A stretch of 64,000 bases of DNA from Burkholderia sp. BCC1644 (GCF_902833225.1 NZ_CADFEI010000002.1:372001-436000); one strand, 5' to 3'. Positions 30,599 to 39,695 are shown, counted from the first letter of the stretch. Numbers and translations are program-made. The notes: generated by a model from the sequence alone, not told the origin.

Positions 30599-31678
30599 AT
30601 GACCTCCCCACTCGCCAAGGACCGCCTCGGGCTGCGTCGGCCGACGATTCCGGTCGCCTATACGCGCCTGCTGCTGCAGGCGCTGGCCGCCCGCGGCGTC
30701 GACCTGGCCGCCGTGCGCGCCGGCACTGGCCTGCGCGATGCGGTGCTGGCCGAACCGGACGCGCGCGTCGCGCCGTCGCAATGGGGGCGGCTCGTCCTCA
30801 ATGCGATCGAGATCGGCGGCGATCCGGGCATCGGGCTCGCGTTCGGGCTGCTGCTGAAGCCGACCGTGCACGGCTTTCTCGGCTACGCGACGCTGACCGC
30901 GCGGGACATCCGCGAAGCGCTGTCCGTCACGCAACGCTACTTCCGGATGCGCAATCGCCAGTACCGGCTGACCCATGCGGACGACGAACGCGGCGCGACG
31001 CTCGAACTGCACGGCGTGCAGGCCAGCCCCGTGCTGCAGCATCACGTGATGTTCGAGTTCGTGTTGACGGGGCTCGCGCAGAACATCTCGCAATGGTCCG
31101 GGCGCGCGTCGCCGCCGATCGAGCTGCAGTTCGCGTGGCCGGAGCCCGCGTATTTCGCGCGCTATCGCGACCAGTTGCCACCAGTGAAATTCGGCTGCGC
31201 GGCCAACGCGCTGTGGATCGCGCGCGACGTGCTCGACTGGCCGCTGCCGCTCGCCGATGAAGTCGCGCACCGGCAGGCGCTCGTGCAGGTCGAGCGCGAG
31301 TATGCGCAGGTGCGTCAGGAGGAAGGTGACCTCGTCGAACGTGTGCGCGCGGAACTGGCGCGTGCGGCAGGCGATTACCCTGGGCCGGACACGCTCGCGG
31401 ATGCGCTACTCGTATCGACACGCACGCTGCGGCGCCGGCTCGAGGAAGCCGGGTCGAGCTATCGGCAGTTGCTCGACGAAGCACGGTTTCGCGACGCGAA
31501 GCAGTTGCTCGCCGCGTCGGATCTCGACCTGAAGACGATCGCCGAGCGGCTGCAATTCACCGACCCGGCGAATTTCACGCGCGCATTCCGGCGCTGGGCC
31601 GGGCAGACGCCGAGTGCTTACCGGGAGGCAGCCGGCCGGTTGGGGGAAACGGCGTCAGGTCCTGCGTCACCGAGGTAG
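30599..31678 (+). CDS. AraC-family transcriptional regulator
   Basis: 359 residues: N-terminal arabinose-binding-like domain of the OruR/ArgR-type group (PVAYTRLLLQALAARGVDL, GLLLKPTVHGFLGYA) and a C-terminal AraC domain (LADALLVSTRTLRRRLEEAG, LDLKTIAERLQFTDPANFTRA). Start uncertain among 30545, 30572 and 30599. Divergent from fadH, so control of fadH is likely. Its 3' end overlaps the convergent aconitase-X small-subunit gene by 61 bases. Confidence 0.88.
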   Translation: MTSPLAKDRLGLRRPTIPVAYTRLLLQALAARGVDLAAVRAGTGLRDAVLAEPDARVAPSQWGRLVLNAIEIGGDPGIGLAFGLLLKPTVHGFLGYATLTARDIREALSVTQRYFRMRNRQYRLTHADDERGATLELHGVQASPVLQHHVMFEFVLTGLAQNISQWSGRASPPIELQFAWPEPAYFARYRDQLPPVKFGCAANALWIARDVLDWPLPLADEVAHRQALVQVEREYAQVRQEEGDLVERVRAELARAAGDYPGPDTLADALLVSTRTLRRRLEEAGSSYRQLLDEARFRDAKQLLAASDLDLKTIAERLQFTDPANFTRAFRRWAGQTPSAYREAAGRLGETASGPASPR

Positions 31679-32112
31679 ATCCGCGCCCCACCATCGCCCT
31701 CGCCCGCTTCGATCCGCACATCGCCCGTCGCGGCGACGATCGCGTCGTACACGGCGTCGCTCACGCACACCACCGGCACCGCGATCGCATACAGCTCGGC
31801 GGCCACGATCGCGCCGATCGAGATGATCAGGTCACGCTCCTTCAGCACGATCGCGACCGGCCCCGTGCCGTTGCGCACGGCTTCCGCGAGCACGCTGCTG
31901 CTCGAACTCGAGCCCTTCGCATGCGGCATCACCATCACCTTGCCGGCGAGGCTCGCGCCGGCCTGCGGATGCCCGCGATCGACGATCCTGCCCGCGCCCG
32001 AGTCGTAACCGCCCCAGAAGCTGAGCGGCTTGTCGAGCACGAAGGGCCGCGCGCATGCGCTGCCCGGCACGAGCGTGTCGCCCGTCAATCCCTTGCCCGT
32101 CGCTTCAGTCAT
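31618..32112 (-). CDS. Aconitase X swivel-domain (small) subunit, DUF126
   Basis: 164 residues. Swivel domain of the two-subunit AcnX dehydratases: DTLVPGSACARPFVLDKPLSF, GRIVDRGHPQAGASLAGKV, and the Ser-rich active-site loop MPHAKGSSSSSSVLAE. It is encoded after and overlapping (8 bases) the large subunit, as in AcnX type IIb. Last 25 or so residues extend beyond the usual DUF126 length and overlap the convergent AraC gene. Confidence 0.87.
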   Translation of the reverse strand: MTEATGKGLTGDTLVPGSACARPFVLDKPLSFWGGYDSGAGRIVDRGHPQAGASLAGKVMVMPHAKGSSSSSSVLAEAVRNGTGPVAIVLKERDLIISIGAIVAAELYAIAVPVVCVSDAVYDAIVAATGDVRIEAGEGDGGARIYLGDAGPDAVSPNRPAASR

Positions 32113-33352
32113 CGAATCGCACCTTTCCTTCGTACGCCGAGCGCACGCATTCGCGCATGCTGCCGTACGCGACCGTCACGCCGATGTTCGCGGGCGCATA
32201 CGACGCCCATTTCCCCGAGTTGGTCATCACCAGCCCCGACAACTGCTTCATCACCGGCGTGATGTACGTGCAGGTATCGACGACGATCTGGATGCCGCGC
32301 GCCGCGAACTTGCCGGCGAGGCCGGTTTCCTCCAGCTCCCACAGGATGAAGCGGCTCGTGTTCACGTAGAAATCGCAGGCCGGCTTGCCGTCGAACGCGT
32401 CGAGCAACGTATCGAGCGTGCGAAATTCGGCCAGCGAAAAGTGCGGCGTGCCGAGCGCCACCGCGACGAGTGCGTCGCCGGCCGCGCCGTGGTTCAGCGT
32501 GCGGCGAATCTCGTCGAGATCGGTCATCGCGACGTCGACCGTGCGTTGCGCCGCTCGCCCATGCAGCGCGGCGTCCAGCGTCGGCGCCTCGGGCGTGATG
32601 CCCACCGCATGAAACAGCGCGACGGCGCCACTCGATGCGGCCGCCGCGCCGAGCGCCTTGAGTTCGTCTTCGGTGGTGTCCGCCGGCAGCCCGACGATCG
32701 CCGGCACGACCGCGCCCGCGATCTTGCCGATCAGCAGACCGAGCGCGGCGAAATAAATGTCGCGCGACGCCAGGCCGCTGAAATCCGGCGCGTTGAACAC
32801 GATCCGCGCGGCGCGGTTCGCTTCGACATGCAGGCCCGCATACGGCGCGCGCCCGGTGATCGCGGCCGCCAGGTCGAGAAAATCGCCATACCGGCTCGTG
32901 CGCGCGCCCAGCACCGAGTTCGCGAACACGATCGCATTCGATTCGGCCCACGCGATCTGCTCGCCTTTCGCGGGACGGTTCTTCAGTTGATACGGCGCGC
33001 ACGTGAAGCTCGATTCGCAGCCGAGTTGCAGATGCGCGTCCATCAGGCGCTGCGCATCGCGCTGGATCGTGCGGTCGCCGTGATACAGCTCGGGATGGAT
33101 CAGGTCGAGCGACCCGACGTTCAAGGTGGTCGGCACCGCGACCTTCGCGCCGGTGTCGACGAAATACTCGACGAAGTCGAGGCTCGTCTGGCCGTGATAA
33201 AGACAGCCGTCGATATGGGCAGACGTAATGTCGATCAGGTGCGGCGCGGACATCACCTGCGCCGTACGCGCGACGATCCGCATCGCGCGCGCGACGCCAT
33301 CGCCGAAATCCCCGCGCAACATCGCGTCGTCGCGGTCACTCAACTGCAGCAT
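32105..33352 (-). CDS. Aconitase X catalytic (large) subunit, DUF521
   Basis: 415 residues, AcnX catalytic domain: GDFGDGVARAMRIV, the Cys-containing SFTCAPYQLKNRPAKGEQ and ESNAIVFANSVLGARTSRYG segments. AcnX enzymes dehydrate hydroxylated substrates; characterised members act on cis-3-hydroxy-L-proline or (archaeal) phosphomevalonate. No proline-metabolism gene lies beside it, so the substrate is unknown here. First of the two-gene operon; promoter lies in 33353-33425. Confidence 0.87.
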   Translation of the reverse strand: MLQLSDRDDAMLRGDFGDGVARAMRIVARTAQVMSAPHLIDITSAHIDGCLYHGQTSLDFVEYFVDTGAKVAVPTTLNVGSLDLIHPELYHGDRTIQRDAQRLMDAHLQLGCESSFTCAPYQLKNRPAKGEQIAWAESNAIVFANSVLGARTSRYGDFLDLAAAITGRAPYAGLHVEANRAARIVFNAPDFSGLASRDIYFAALGLLIGKIAGAVVPAIVGLPADTTEDELKALGAAAASSGAVALFHAVGITPEAPTLDAALHGRAAQRTVDVAMTDLDEIRRTLNHGAAGDALVAVALGTPHFSLAEFRTLDTLLDAFDGKPACDFYVNTSRFILWELEETGLAGKFAARGIQIVVDTCTYITPVMKQLSGLVMTNSGKWASYAPANIGVTVAYGSMRECVRSAYEGKVRFDD

Positions 33353-33425
33353 CGGTTGCTCCTCGTGACTCGTACCCGGCCGTGCGCCGGCCCGTGAAAT
33401 CCGTCAGAGGACTCTACAACTGGAA

Positions 33426-33460
33426 ATAAAAACTGTCCAGATCAGCATCGATCCGGACAG
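33426..33460 (-). terminator. Terminator after the first marR gene
   Basis: On the minus strand CTGTCC-N-GATC pairs with GATC-N-GGACAG (33433-33443 and 33450-33460; one mismatch, 6-base loop), followed by TTTTTATTT. It lies about 70 bases past the marR stop. It is also near the aconitase X promoter and could double as an operator. Confidence 0.78.
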
Positions 33461-33529
33461 ATTCAAAACCAATTCACACCATGAGAGGCCGCCAAAGCGA
33501 CCGATGGCTCGAATTCCGTTCCAGTTCGC

Positions 33530-33958
33530 CTAACGTTCCGCCGTCAGGCTGAACAGCTCGCCGCGCAACGCCTTCGCGCGCTCGCTGCCGAACTGCGTCT
33601 CGAATTCGTCCTGCGCCGCCTGCCACGCGACCTTGGCTTGCGCGAACGTGCGCTCGCCGAGCTTCGTCAGGTGCAGCGCATGCGCGCGCGCATCGTGCTC
33701 GGACGCGGCCGTCGCGACGAAACCGTCGCGCTGCAGCGGCTTCAACGCGCGCAGCAGCGTCGTGCGATCCATCACGAGCTTGTCGGCGAGTTCGCTCATC
33801 AACAGGCCGGGCCGGGACGTCAGGTTCGCCATGATCGAGAACTGCGCGGGCGTCACGCCGACCGGGGCCAGATGGCGTTCGTACAGTTGCGTGACGAAGC
33901 GCGCCGCCTGACGTAGCGCGAGGCAGTTGCACGCTTGGGCAATCGAAGTGTCGTTCAT
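33530..33958 (-). CDS. MarR-family regulator 1
   Basis: 142 residues with a winged helix (VTPAQFSIMANLTSRPGLLM, ELADKLVMDRTTLLRALKPLQRDG, HDARAHALHLTKLGERTF). Two Cys near the N-terminus (QACNCLAL) could make it redox-responsive. Divergent from a LysR gene; a palindrome lies 17 bases upstream of its ATG and recurs before two other genes of the cluster. It is about 30% longer-looking homologue of the second MarR at 35052 (shared SRPGL/DRPGL, RTTLLRALKPL/RTALLRALKPL). Confidence 0.9.
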   Translation of the reverse strand: MNDTSIAQACNCLALRQAARFVTQLYERHLAPVGVTPAQFSIMANLTSRPGLLMSELADKLVMDRTTLLRALKPLQRDGFVATAASEHDARAHALHLTKLGERTFAQAKVAWQAAQDEFETQFGSERAKALRGELFSLTAER

Positions 33959-33974
33959 GTTCGGCAATTTATAT

Positions 33975-33988
33975 GTGCATATGCATAA
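33975..33988. promoter_or_regulatory. Operator-like motif copy 1 (marR1/lysR divergent region)
   Basis: GTGCATATGCATAA, with the 10-base perfect palindrome TGCATATGCA at 33976-33985. It lies between the divergent marR1 and lysR starts. Same motif as copies at 35046 and 35526. Confidence 0.65.
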
Positions 33989-34049
33989 AGTCAATGTACA
34001 CTCCGCCGTAACCAGGCCGGCGGCCGGCCATCGCGTCAAGGAGACGGAC

Positions 34050-34970
34050 ATGGACTACATCGACAAGCTGCGGATTTTCCGGTCGGTGGTGGAAATGCGC
34101 AGCTTCACGCGCGCCGCCGACATGCACGGCCTCGCGCGGCCGGTCGTGTCGCGCGCGGTCGCGGATCTCGAAGCGCGCTTCGGCAGCCGGTTGCTGCACC
34201 GGACCACGCGTCAGGTGTCGCTGACCGAAACGGCCGAGCGCATCTACGAGCGCTGCGCGGCCGTGCTCGACGAACTCGACGCGCTCGAAGTCGAAGCGCA
34301 AACGCAAACGCGCGAACCCGAGGGCCTGCTGCGCCTCGTCGCGCACACGACGGCCGCGCTGAACCGGCTCGTGCCGCTGATCGCCGGCTTCAAGAGCGCG
34401 CACCCGAAGGTGCGCCTCGACGTCACGCTGACCGAGCGCCCGGTCGATCTGGTCGGCGAAGGCTACGACATCGGCATCGTCGTGCCCTACATGCTGACGA
34501 GCGAATCGACCGTCGTGCGGCTGGTCGAGCGCATTCCGGTCGTGATCGTCGCGACGCCCGCCTACCTGCGCGAGCATTCCCGCCCCGAGACGCCGGCCGA
34601 TCTCGCCGAGCATCCATTCGTGCCGCTGTCGCCGTCGCTGCGCCGGCCCGCGCTGTCGTTTCGCGTCGACGGCGACCTGCTGACCGTGCCGTTTCGCTTC
34701 GACATCTCGTCGAACAGCCCCGTCTTCAACCGCGAAATGGTGATGCACGACTTCGGCATCGGCGTCGTCCCGAAAACGCTCGTCCAGAACGAACTCGCGT
34801 CGGGCGCGCTCGTGCAACTGCTGGCGGACGCCGACCTCATCGACGCGTTCGTCGAAATCAAGCTCGCGTACGCCAACCGCGTGCTGCTGCCCGCGAAGGT
34901 AAAGGCGTTCATCGACTACACGGCCGCCTATTGCGACCGCGAAGGCTGGATCGTCCCGGCGGCCGCCTGA
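34050..34970 (+). CDS. LysR-family transcriptional regulator
   Basis: 306 residues of the DmlR/CrgA-like subgroup (MDYIDKLRIFRSVVEMRSFT, HRTTRQVSLTETAERIYERC). ATG at 34050 preceded by AAGGAG. Divergent from marR1 and 81 bases before marR2; may take part in control of the efflux operon, but nothing in its sequence says so. Confidence 0.88.
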   Translation: MDYIDKLRIFRSVVEMRSFTRAADMHGLARPVVSRAVADLEARFGSRLLHRTTRQVSLTETAERIYERCAAVLDELDALEVEAQTQTREPEGLLRLVAHTTAALNRLVPLIAGFKSAHPKVRLDVTLTERPVDLVGEGYDIGIVVPYMLTSESTVVRLVERIPVVIVATPAYLREHSRPETPADLAEHPFVPLSPSLRRPALSFRVDGDLLTVPFRFDISSNSPVFNREMVMHDFGIGVVPKTLVQNELASGALVQLLADADLIDAFVEIKLAYANRVLLPAKVKAFIDYTAAYCDREGWIVPAAA

Positions 34971-35045
34971 TGGCGATTGGTACAGCCACGACACCAATCT
35001 GATCCTGCCCCGCCCATCGCTTCACACAGCCCTGCGCCCTAACAT

Positions 35046-35059
35046 GTGCACATGCACAA
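35046..35059. promoter_or_regulatory. Operator-like motif copy 2, overlapping the marR2 start
   Basis: GTGCACATGCACAA, within the 12-base perfect palindrome CATGTGCACATG (35043-35054). The marR2 ATG (35052) lies inside it, so a bound repressor would cover the start of the gene. Confidence 0.6.
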
Positions 35060-35483
35060 GATCACCCTCACCGACGACGATTGCTTTGCGGTCCGGCAAG
35101 CCGCCCGCCGGATCTCGCAGTTCTACGAGCGTTATCTGTCGCAGGCGGGCGTGACGCCGTCGCAGTACAGCATTCTCGCGCTGCTGCGCGACCGGCCGGG
35201 CCTGACGATGGCGGCGCTCTCGAGCGTGCTGGTGATCGAACGCACCGCGCTGCTGCGCGCGCTCAAGCCGCTCGTCGGCGCGGCGCTGGTGACGGGCATG
35301 ATCGAGCCGCCGTACCGCCGCCAGACCTTCACGCTGACTGCCGACGGCGAAACGAAGGTCGCCGACGCGCACGTGCACTGGCTCGCCGCGCAGGAAGCGT
35401 TCGAGCGGCGCTTCGGGCCGACGCGGGCGGCCCGCCTGAGAGACGAACTGTTCCGGATCACGCACAACCTGCAGGAACGCTAG
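35052..35483 (+). CDS. MarR-family regulator 2
   Basis: 143 residues, winged helix (VTPSQYSILALLRDRPGLTM, SVLVIERTALLRALKPLVGAA, RRQTFTLTADGETK). Clear relative of MarR1 next door. ATG at 35052; a GTG two codons upstream is possible. Probable local repressor of the following efflux operon, 64 bases downstream. Confidence 0.9.
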   Translation: MHKITLTDDDCFAVRQAARRISQFYERYLSQAGVTPSQYSILALLRDRPGLTMAALSSVLVIERTALLRALKPLVGAALVTGMIEPPYRRQTFTLTADGETKVADAHVHWLAAQEAFERRFGPTRAARLRDELFRITHNLQER

Positions 35484-35525
35484 CCCCTTCCCCGATCGAC
35501 GCGATGCCGTCGATCGTTTTGATTA

Positions 35526-35539
35526 GTGCATATACATAG
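35526..35539. promoter_or_regulatory. Operator-like motif copy 3, before the efflux operon
   Basis: GTGCATATACATAG, 8 bases before the ATG of the membrane-fusion gene. One and two bases differ from copies 1 and 2 in the shared core, which makes it a less symmetric palindrome. Confidence 0.6.
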
Positions 35540-35547
35540 GTGAAACG

Positions 35548-36639
35548 ATGGAAACGACCCAAGCCGCTGCCGCGTCACGCGAAGCAGCCACAACCGAGCG
35601 GCCCGCAAAGCAGCGCAGCGTGCCGTGGATGCGCATCGCGGTAGGCGTCACCGTCGTCGTCGTGGCCGCGGCCGTGCTCGACTGGCTGTTCGTGCTGCGT
35701 TTCCAGGAGCGCACCGACGATGCGTATGTCGGCGGCGACGTGACCGTGCTCGCGCCGAAGGTCAACGGCTTCGTCGACAAAATTCTCGTGACCGACAACC
35801 AGCGCGTGAAGGCCGGCGACGTGCTCGTGCAGCTCGATGCGCGCGACTACGACGCGAAGCTCGCACAGGCGACTGCCGAAGTCGACAGCGCGCGCTCCGC
35901 CGTGACCGAACTCGAAGCGAAGCAGCAACTGCAGTTCGCGGTAATCGGCCAGCACGCGGCGGACAAGAACGCCTCCTCGGCCGAACTGACGCGCGCCGCC
36001 TCGGACCGCGTGCGCTACCGCGAACTCGTGAAATCCGACGCCGTGTCGAACCAGATCGTCGAGCGCGCGGACGCCGATTACTCGAAAGCCGGCGCGGCCG
36101 TCGAACGCAGCGACGCCGCGCTGCTCGCAGCGAAGCGGCAACTCGACGTGCTCGGCGCGCAACTCGCCGATGCACAGGCCCGCGTGAATACCGCGCTGGC
36201 CGCGCAGCGCGTCGCGGCGCTCAACGTCGAATACACGACGATCCGCTCGCCGGTCGACGGCTACGTCGGCAACCGCACGGGCCGCGTCGGCATGCTCGCG
36301 AACGTCGGCGTGCCGCTGCTGACGGTCGTGCCGGCTTCCGGGCTGTGGATCGATGCGAACTTCAAGGAAGACCAGTTGCGCAAGATGCGCGCGGGCGATC
36401 GCGTCGACGTCGCGCTCGATGCATCGAGCACGCGGCTGCACGGCCGTGTCGACAGCGTCGCGCCCGCGACCGGCGCGACCTTCAGCGTGCTGCCGCCCGA
36501 GAACGCGACCGGCAACTTCACGAAGATCGTCCAGCGCGTGCCCGTGCGCGTGCACCTCGATCCGCAGCCCGGTATCGAACACGTGCTGCGCCCCGGCCTG
36601 TCCGCGGTCGTGACCGTGCATACCGATCACGCGAACTGA
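35548..36639 (+). CDS. HlyD/EmrA-family membrane fusion protein
   Basis: 363 residues. N-terminal cytoplasmic tail, one TM (IAVGVTVVVVAAAVLDWLFVL, about 29-50), biotinyl-lipoyl half motifs (DDAYVGGDVTVLAPKVNGFV; YTTIRSPVDGYVGNRTGR), a long coiled-coil hairpin (residues about 95-205) and beta-barrel domains. Periplasmic adaptor linking the DHA2 pump to the outer-membrane factor. Start of a three-gene operon; 13 bases to the pump gene. Confidence 0.93.
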   Translation: METTQAAAASREAATTERPAKQRSVPWMRIAVGVTVVVVAAAVLDWLFVLRFQERTDDAYVGGDVTVLAPKVNGFVDKILVTDNQRVKAGDVLVQLDARDYDAKLAQATAEVDSARSAVTELEAKQQLQFAVIGQHAADKNASSAELTRAASDRVRYRELVKSDAVSNQIVERADADYSKAGAAVERSDAALLAAKRQLDVLGAQLADAQARVNTALAAQRVAALNVEYTTIRSPVDGYVGNRTGRVGMLANVGVPLLTVVPASGLWIDANFKEDQLRKMRAGDRVDVALDASSTRLHGRVDSVAPATGATFSVLPPENATGNFTKIVQRVPVRVHLDPQPGIEHVLRPGLSAVVTVHTDHAN

Positions 36640-36652
36640 GCGGGAGCAGGCG

Positions 36653-38227
36653 ATGACCACCGCGTTTTCCGGCGACCCCGCGTCGCAACCGACCAGGCAG
36701 CGCGTATTCGCGTTCGCGCTGATGTGCATCGGCTTCTTCATGGCGACGCTCGACATCCAGATCGTCGCGTCGTCGCTGCGCGACATCGGCGGCGGCCTTT
36801 CCGCCAGCCAGGACGAACTGTCGTGGGTGCAGACGGCCTACCTGATCGCCGAGATCATCGTGATCCCGATGTCGGGCTGGCTGTCGAAGGTGATGTCGAC
36901 GCGCTGGCTGTTCGTCGCATCGGCCGTCGGCTTCACGATCACCAGCATGCTGTGCGGGCTCGCGTGGGACATCAACTCGATGATCCTGTTTCGCGGGCTG
37001 CAAGGCGCGCTCGGCGCCGCGATGATCCCGACCGTGTTCACCACCGCGTTCGTGCTGTTTCCCGGCAAGCAGCGGCTGATCGCGTCGACGACCATCGGCG
37101 CGCTCGCGTCGCTCGCGCCGGCGATCGGCCCCGTGATCGGCGGCTGGATCACCGACCAATGGTCGTGGCACTGGCTGTTCTACCTGAACCTCGTGCCGGG
37201 CATCGCGGTGGCCGCGCTCGTGCCGCGCTACGTGCATATCGACGAGCCCGACCTCAGCCTCATCAAGCGCGGCGACTATCTCGGCATCGTGCTGATGTCG
37301 GGCTTCCTCGGCTGCCTCGAATACGTGCTCGAAGAAGGCCCGCGCAAGAACTGGTTCGGCGACGACGCGATCGTCATCTGCGCGTGGATCTCCGGCATCT
37401 GCGGTTTCCTGTTCCTCGTGCATGCGCTGACCGCGAAAGATCCGATCGTCGACTTGCGCGCGCTCGCCGTGCGCAACTTCGGGATCGGCAGCCTGCTGTC
37501 GTTCGTGACCGGCATCGGGATCTTCGTGACCGTGTTCCTCACGCCGCTGTTTCTCGCGCAGGTGCGTGCGTTCAGCTCGCTGCAGATCGGTATCGCGCTG
37601 CTGTCGGTCGGTGCGTTCCAGTTGCTCGCGCTGTGTGCGTATGCGTTCGCGGCGCGCTACTTCAGCATGCGTGCGCTGCTGGTGTTCGGGCTGATCTGTT
37701 TCGGCCTCGGCTGCTACCTGTACACGCCGATCACGCACGACTGGGGTTGGCAGGAACTGCTGCTGCCGCAGGCGCTGCGCGGCATCGGTCAGCAATTCAG
37801 CGTGCCGCCGATCGTGACGATGGCGCTCGGCTCGCTGCCGCAATCGCGACTGAAATCGGCGAGCGGGTTGTTCAACCTGATGCGTAACCTCGGCGGCGCG
37901 ATCGGTATCGCGGTGAGCGCGACGATGCTCAACGACCGGCTGAATTTTCACTATCTGCGGCTGAACGAGCACGTGAGTGCCGGCGAACCGCAAGTCGCGT
38001 CGCTGCTCGATCGTCAGGCGGCTTACTGGGGCTCGGTGGCAGGCAATACGCTGAATACCGCGCAGGCCGGGCTCGCGAACCTGCATCGGCTGATTTATCG
38101 CGAAGCGCTGACGCTCACGTATGCCGACGCGTACTACGCGCTGTCGCTGTGCTTCGTCGTCGCGCTGCTTGCCGTCGTGTTTTCCAAGCCCATTACGTTG
38201 AACGCGCCGCCGCCGGACGCGCACTGA
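36653..38227 (+). CDS. DHA2-family (EmrB-like) drug:H+ antiporter
   Basis: 524 residues, about 14 TM segments. Motif A-like region and motif C (FVLFPGK..., LASLAPAIGPVIGGWI), plus FMATLDIQIVASSLRDI in TM1 typical of EmrB (D in TM1). Inner-membrane pump for hydrophobic drugs or similar. Second in the operon. Confidence 0.94.
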   Translation: MTTAFSGDPASQPTRQRVFAFALMCIGFFMATLDIQIVASSLRDIGGGLSASQDELSWVQTAYLIAEIIVIPMSGWLSKVMSTRWLFVASAVGFTITSMLCGLAWDINSMILFRGLQGALGAAMIPTVFTTAFVLFPGKQRLIASTTIGALASLAPAIGPVIGGWITDQWSWHWLFYLNLVPGIAVAALVPRYVHIDEPDLSLIKRGDYLGIVLMSGFLGCLEYVLEEGPRKNWFGDDAIVICAWISGICGFLFLVHALTAKDPIVDLRALAVRNFGIGSLLSFVTGIGIFVTVFLTPLFLAQVRAFSSLQIGIALLSVGAFQLLALCAYAFAARYFSMRALLVFGLICFGLGCYLYTPITHDWGWQELLLPQALRGIGQQFSVPPIVTMALGSLPQSRLKSASGLFNLMRNLGGAIGIAVSATMLNDRLNFHYLRLNEHVSAGEPQVASLLDRQAAYWGSVAGNTLNTAQAGLANLHRLIYREALTLTYADAYYALSLCFVVALLAVVFSKPITLNAPPPDAH

Positions 38228-38237
38228 GATCTTCATC

Positions 38238-39680
38238 ATGAAAAAGCTACTTCTCGCGCTGGCTGTCAGCGCATTCGCCGCCGGGTGCGCGGTGCAGCCC
38301 GCGCAGCATCCGGCGCTGCCCGAATCCGTTCGGACGCTCGCGCCCACCGCCTGGGACACGGACGTGCCGCGCGCGGACATCGACGCCGCCGCATGGTGGG
38401 CGCAATTCCACGATCCCGTGCTCGACAAGCTGATCGCAACCGTGCTCGACGGCAACCTCGATCTGCAGGCGGCCGCCGAACGCGTGAAGCAGGCGCAGGC
38501 GCTGACCGTGCAGAAGCGTGCGGTGCTGCTGCCCGAACTCGACGCGACCGCGCATGCGGCCGACGCGCGGCAGAACACGCCGCCGCCGCTCGGGTATGTC
38601 CGTCAGGCTGGCGCGGGGCTTGCGCTGAGCTGGTCGCCCGATGTATTCGGCGGCGAGCGGCTCGATTTGCTTGCCGCGCAGGCCGAACTCGTCGGGCAGA
38701 AACATGCGGAAGATGCGATGCGGCTCGCGCTTGCTGCCGATGCGGCATCCGCGTATGTCGATCTGCGCTGGGCGCAGCAGGAGTTGAAGATCCTGCAGGA
38801 CAACGCGAAGATCCGGCAGCATGCGCTCGAACTCACGCGCAAGCGGCAGGCGTTCGGGTTGTCGACGGAACTCGACGTTACCCGTGCGCAGAACCAGCTC
38901 GATGCGCTCGAAGCGCGGATTCCGCCGACGCAGGCGCAGATCTCGCATCAGCTCAATCTGATCGCCGTGTATTCGGGGCGCACGCCGGAATCGGTCGATC
39001 GGCTCGTGTTGGTGCAGGCCGGGGACATTCCGGCGCCGCCGGTTGGCGCGCCGGGGACGCTGCCTTCGCAGGCGCTGTTGCGGCGGCCCGATGTACTGAC
39101 GGCGTATGCGCAGGTCGAGCGGCGCGCGGCGCAAGTGGGCGTGGCGAAAGCCGAGCGGTATCCGAAGTTTTCGTTGAACCTGACGGACGGGATTCTGGCG
39201 GCTTCGTATCTCGGGTTGCCGACGTTGACCGATAACCTGTTCAGCGCGGCGTTGAGTGCGACGAGCCCGATCTTCAACGCGGGGCGGATTACCGCCGATA
39301 TCTCGCAGAGCGAAAGCCGGATGCGTGAGTCGGAACTCGGGTTGCGGCAGACGATGCTGCAAGCGTTGCGCGAAGTCGAGGATGCGCGCGCGAATCTCGT
39401 CAGTTCCGATGAGGCGACGCGGAAGCTGGGTAGCGCGCTCTCGGCGTCGGACAAGGCGCTTGGGTTGGCGAATCAGCTCTATAAGGGTGGCGCGACGGAT
39501 TTTCTGGATGTGCTGTCAGCGCAGGAGGTTTATCTGCGGGATTCGGATTCGCTCAATCAGCTCAAGCGGGAGCACGCGCTGGCGGCGGTGGCGTTGTATC
39601 GGTCGCTTGGGGGCGGGTGGAGCAGGAATGACGCGGCGGGTGGGCCGCAGACGGAAACTGACGCTGTGGCGAAAAACTAG
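38238..39680 (+). CDS. Outer-membrane efflux lipoprotein, NodT family
   Basis: 480 residues, OprM/NodT-like channel. Signal peptide with lipobox (LAVSAFAAGC, acylated Cys about residue 17), then the duplicated OEP repeats (helices 50-250 and 260-460). Ten bases after the pump gene; completes a tripartite system. Third codon positions in the second half are slightly less GC-rich than the neighbours, which I note without a conclusion. Confidence 0.92.
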   Translation: MKKLLLALAVSAFAAGCAVQPAQHPALPESVRTLAPTAWDTDVPRADIDAAAWWAQFHDPVLDKLIATVLDGNLDLQAAAERVKQAQALTVQKRAVLLPELDATAHAADARQNTPPPLGYVRQAGAGLALSWSPDVFGGERLDLLAAQAELVGQKHAEDAMRLALAADAASAYVDLRWAQQELKILQDNAKIRQHALELTRKRQAFGLSTELDVTRAQNQLDALEARIPPTQAQISHQLNLIAVYSGRTPESVDRLVLVQAGDIPAPPVGAPGTLPSQALLRRPDVLTAYAQVERRAAQVGVAKAERYPKFSLNLTDGILAASYLGLPTLTDNLFSAALSATSPIFNAGRITADISQSESRMRESELGLRQTMLQALREVEDARANLVSSDEATRKLGSALSASDKALGLANQLYKGGATDFLDVLSAQEVYLRDSDSLNQLKREHALAAVALYRSLGGGWSRNDAAGGPQTETDAVAKN

Positions 39681-39695
39681 GCGGGATCACGATAC

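Noticed and set aside
33433..33460. Inverted repeat read as an operator of the aconitase X operon
   Set aside because: The T run that follows on the minus strand and its place after marR1 fit a terminator better. A second role was not excluded.
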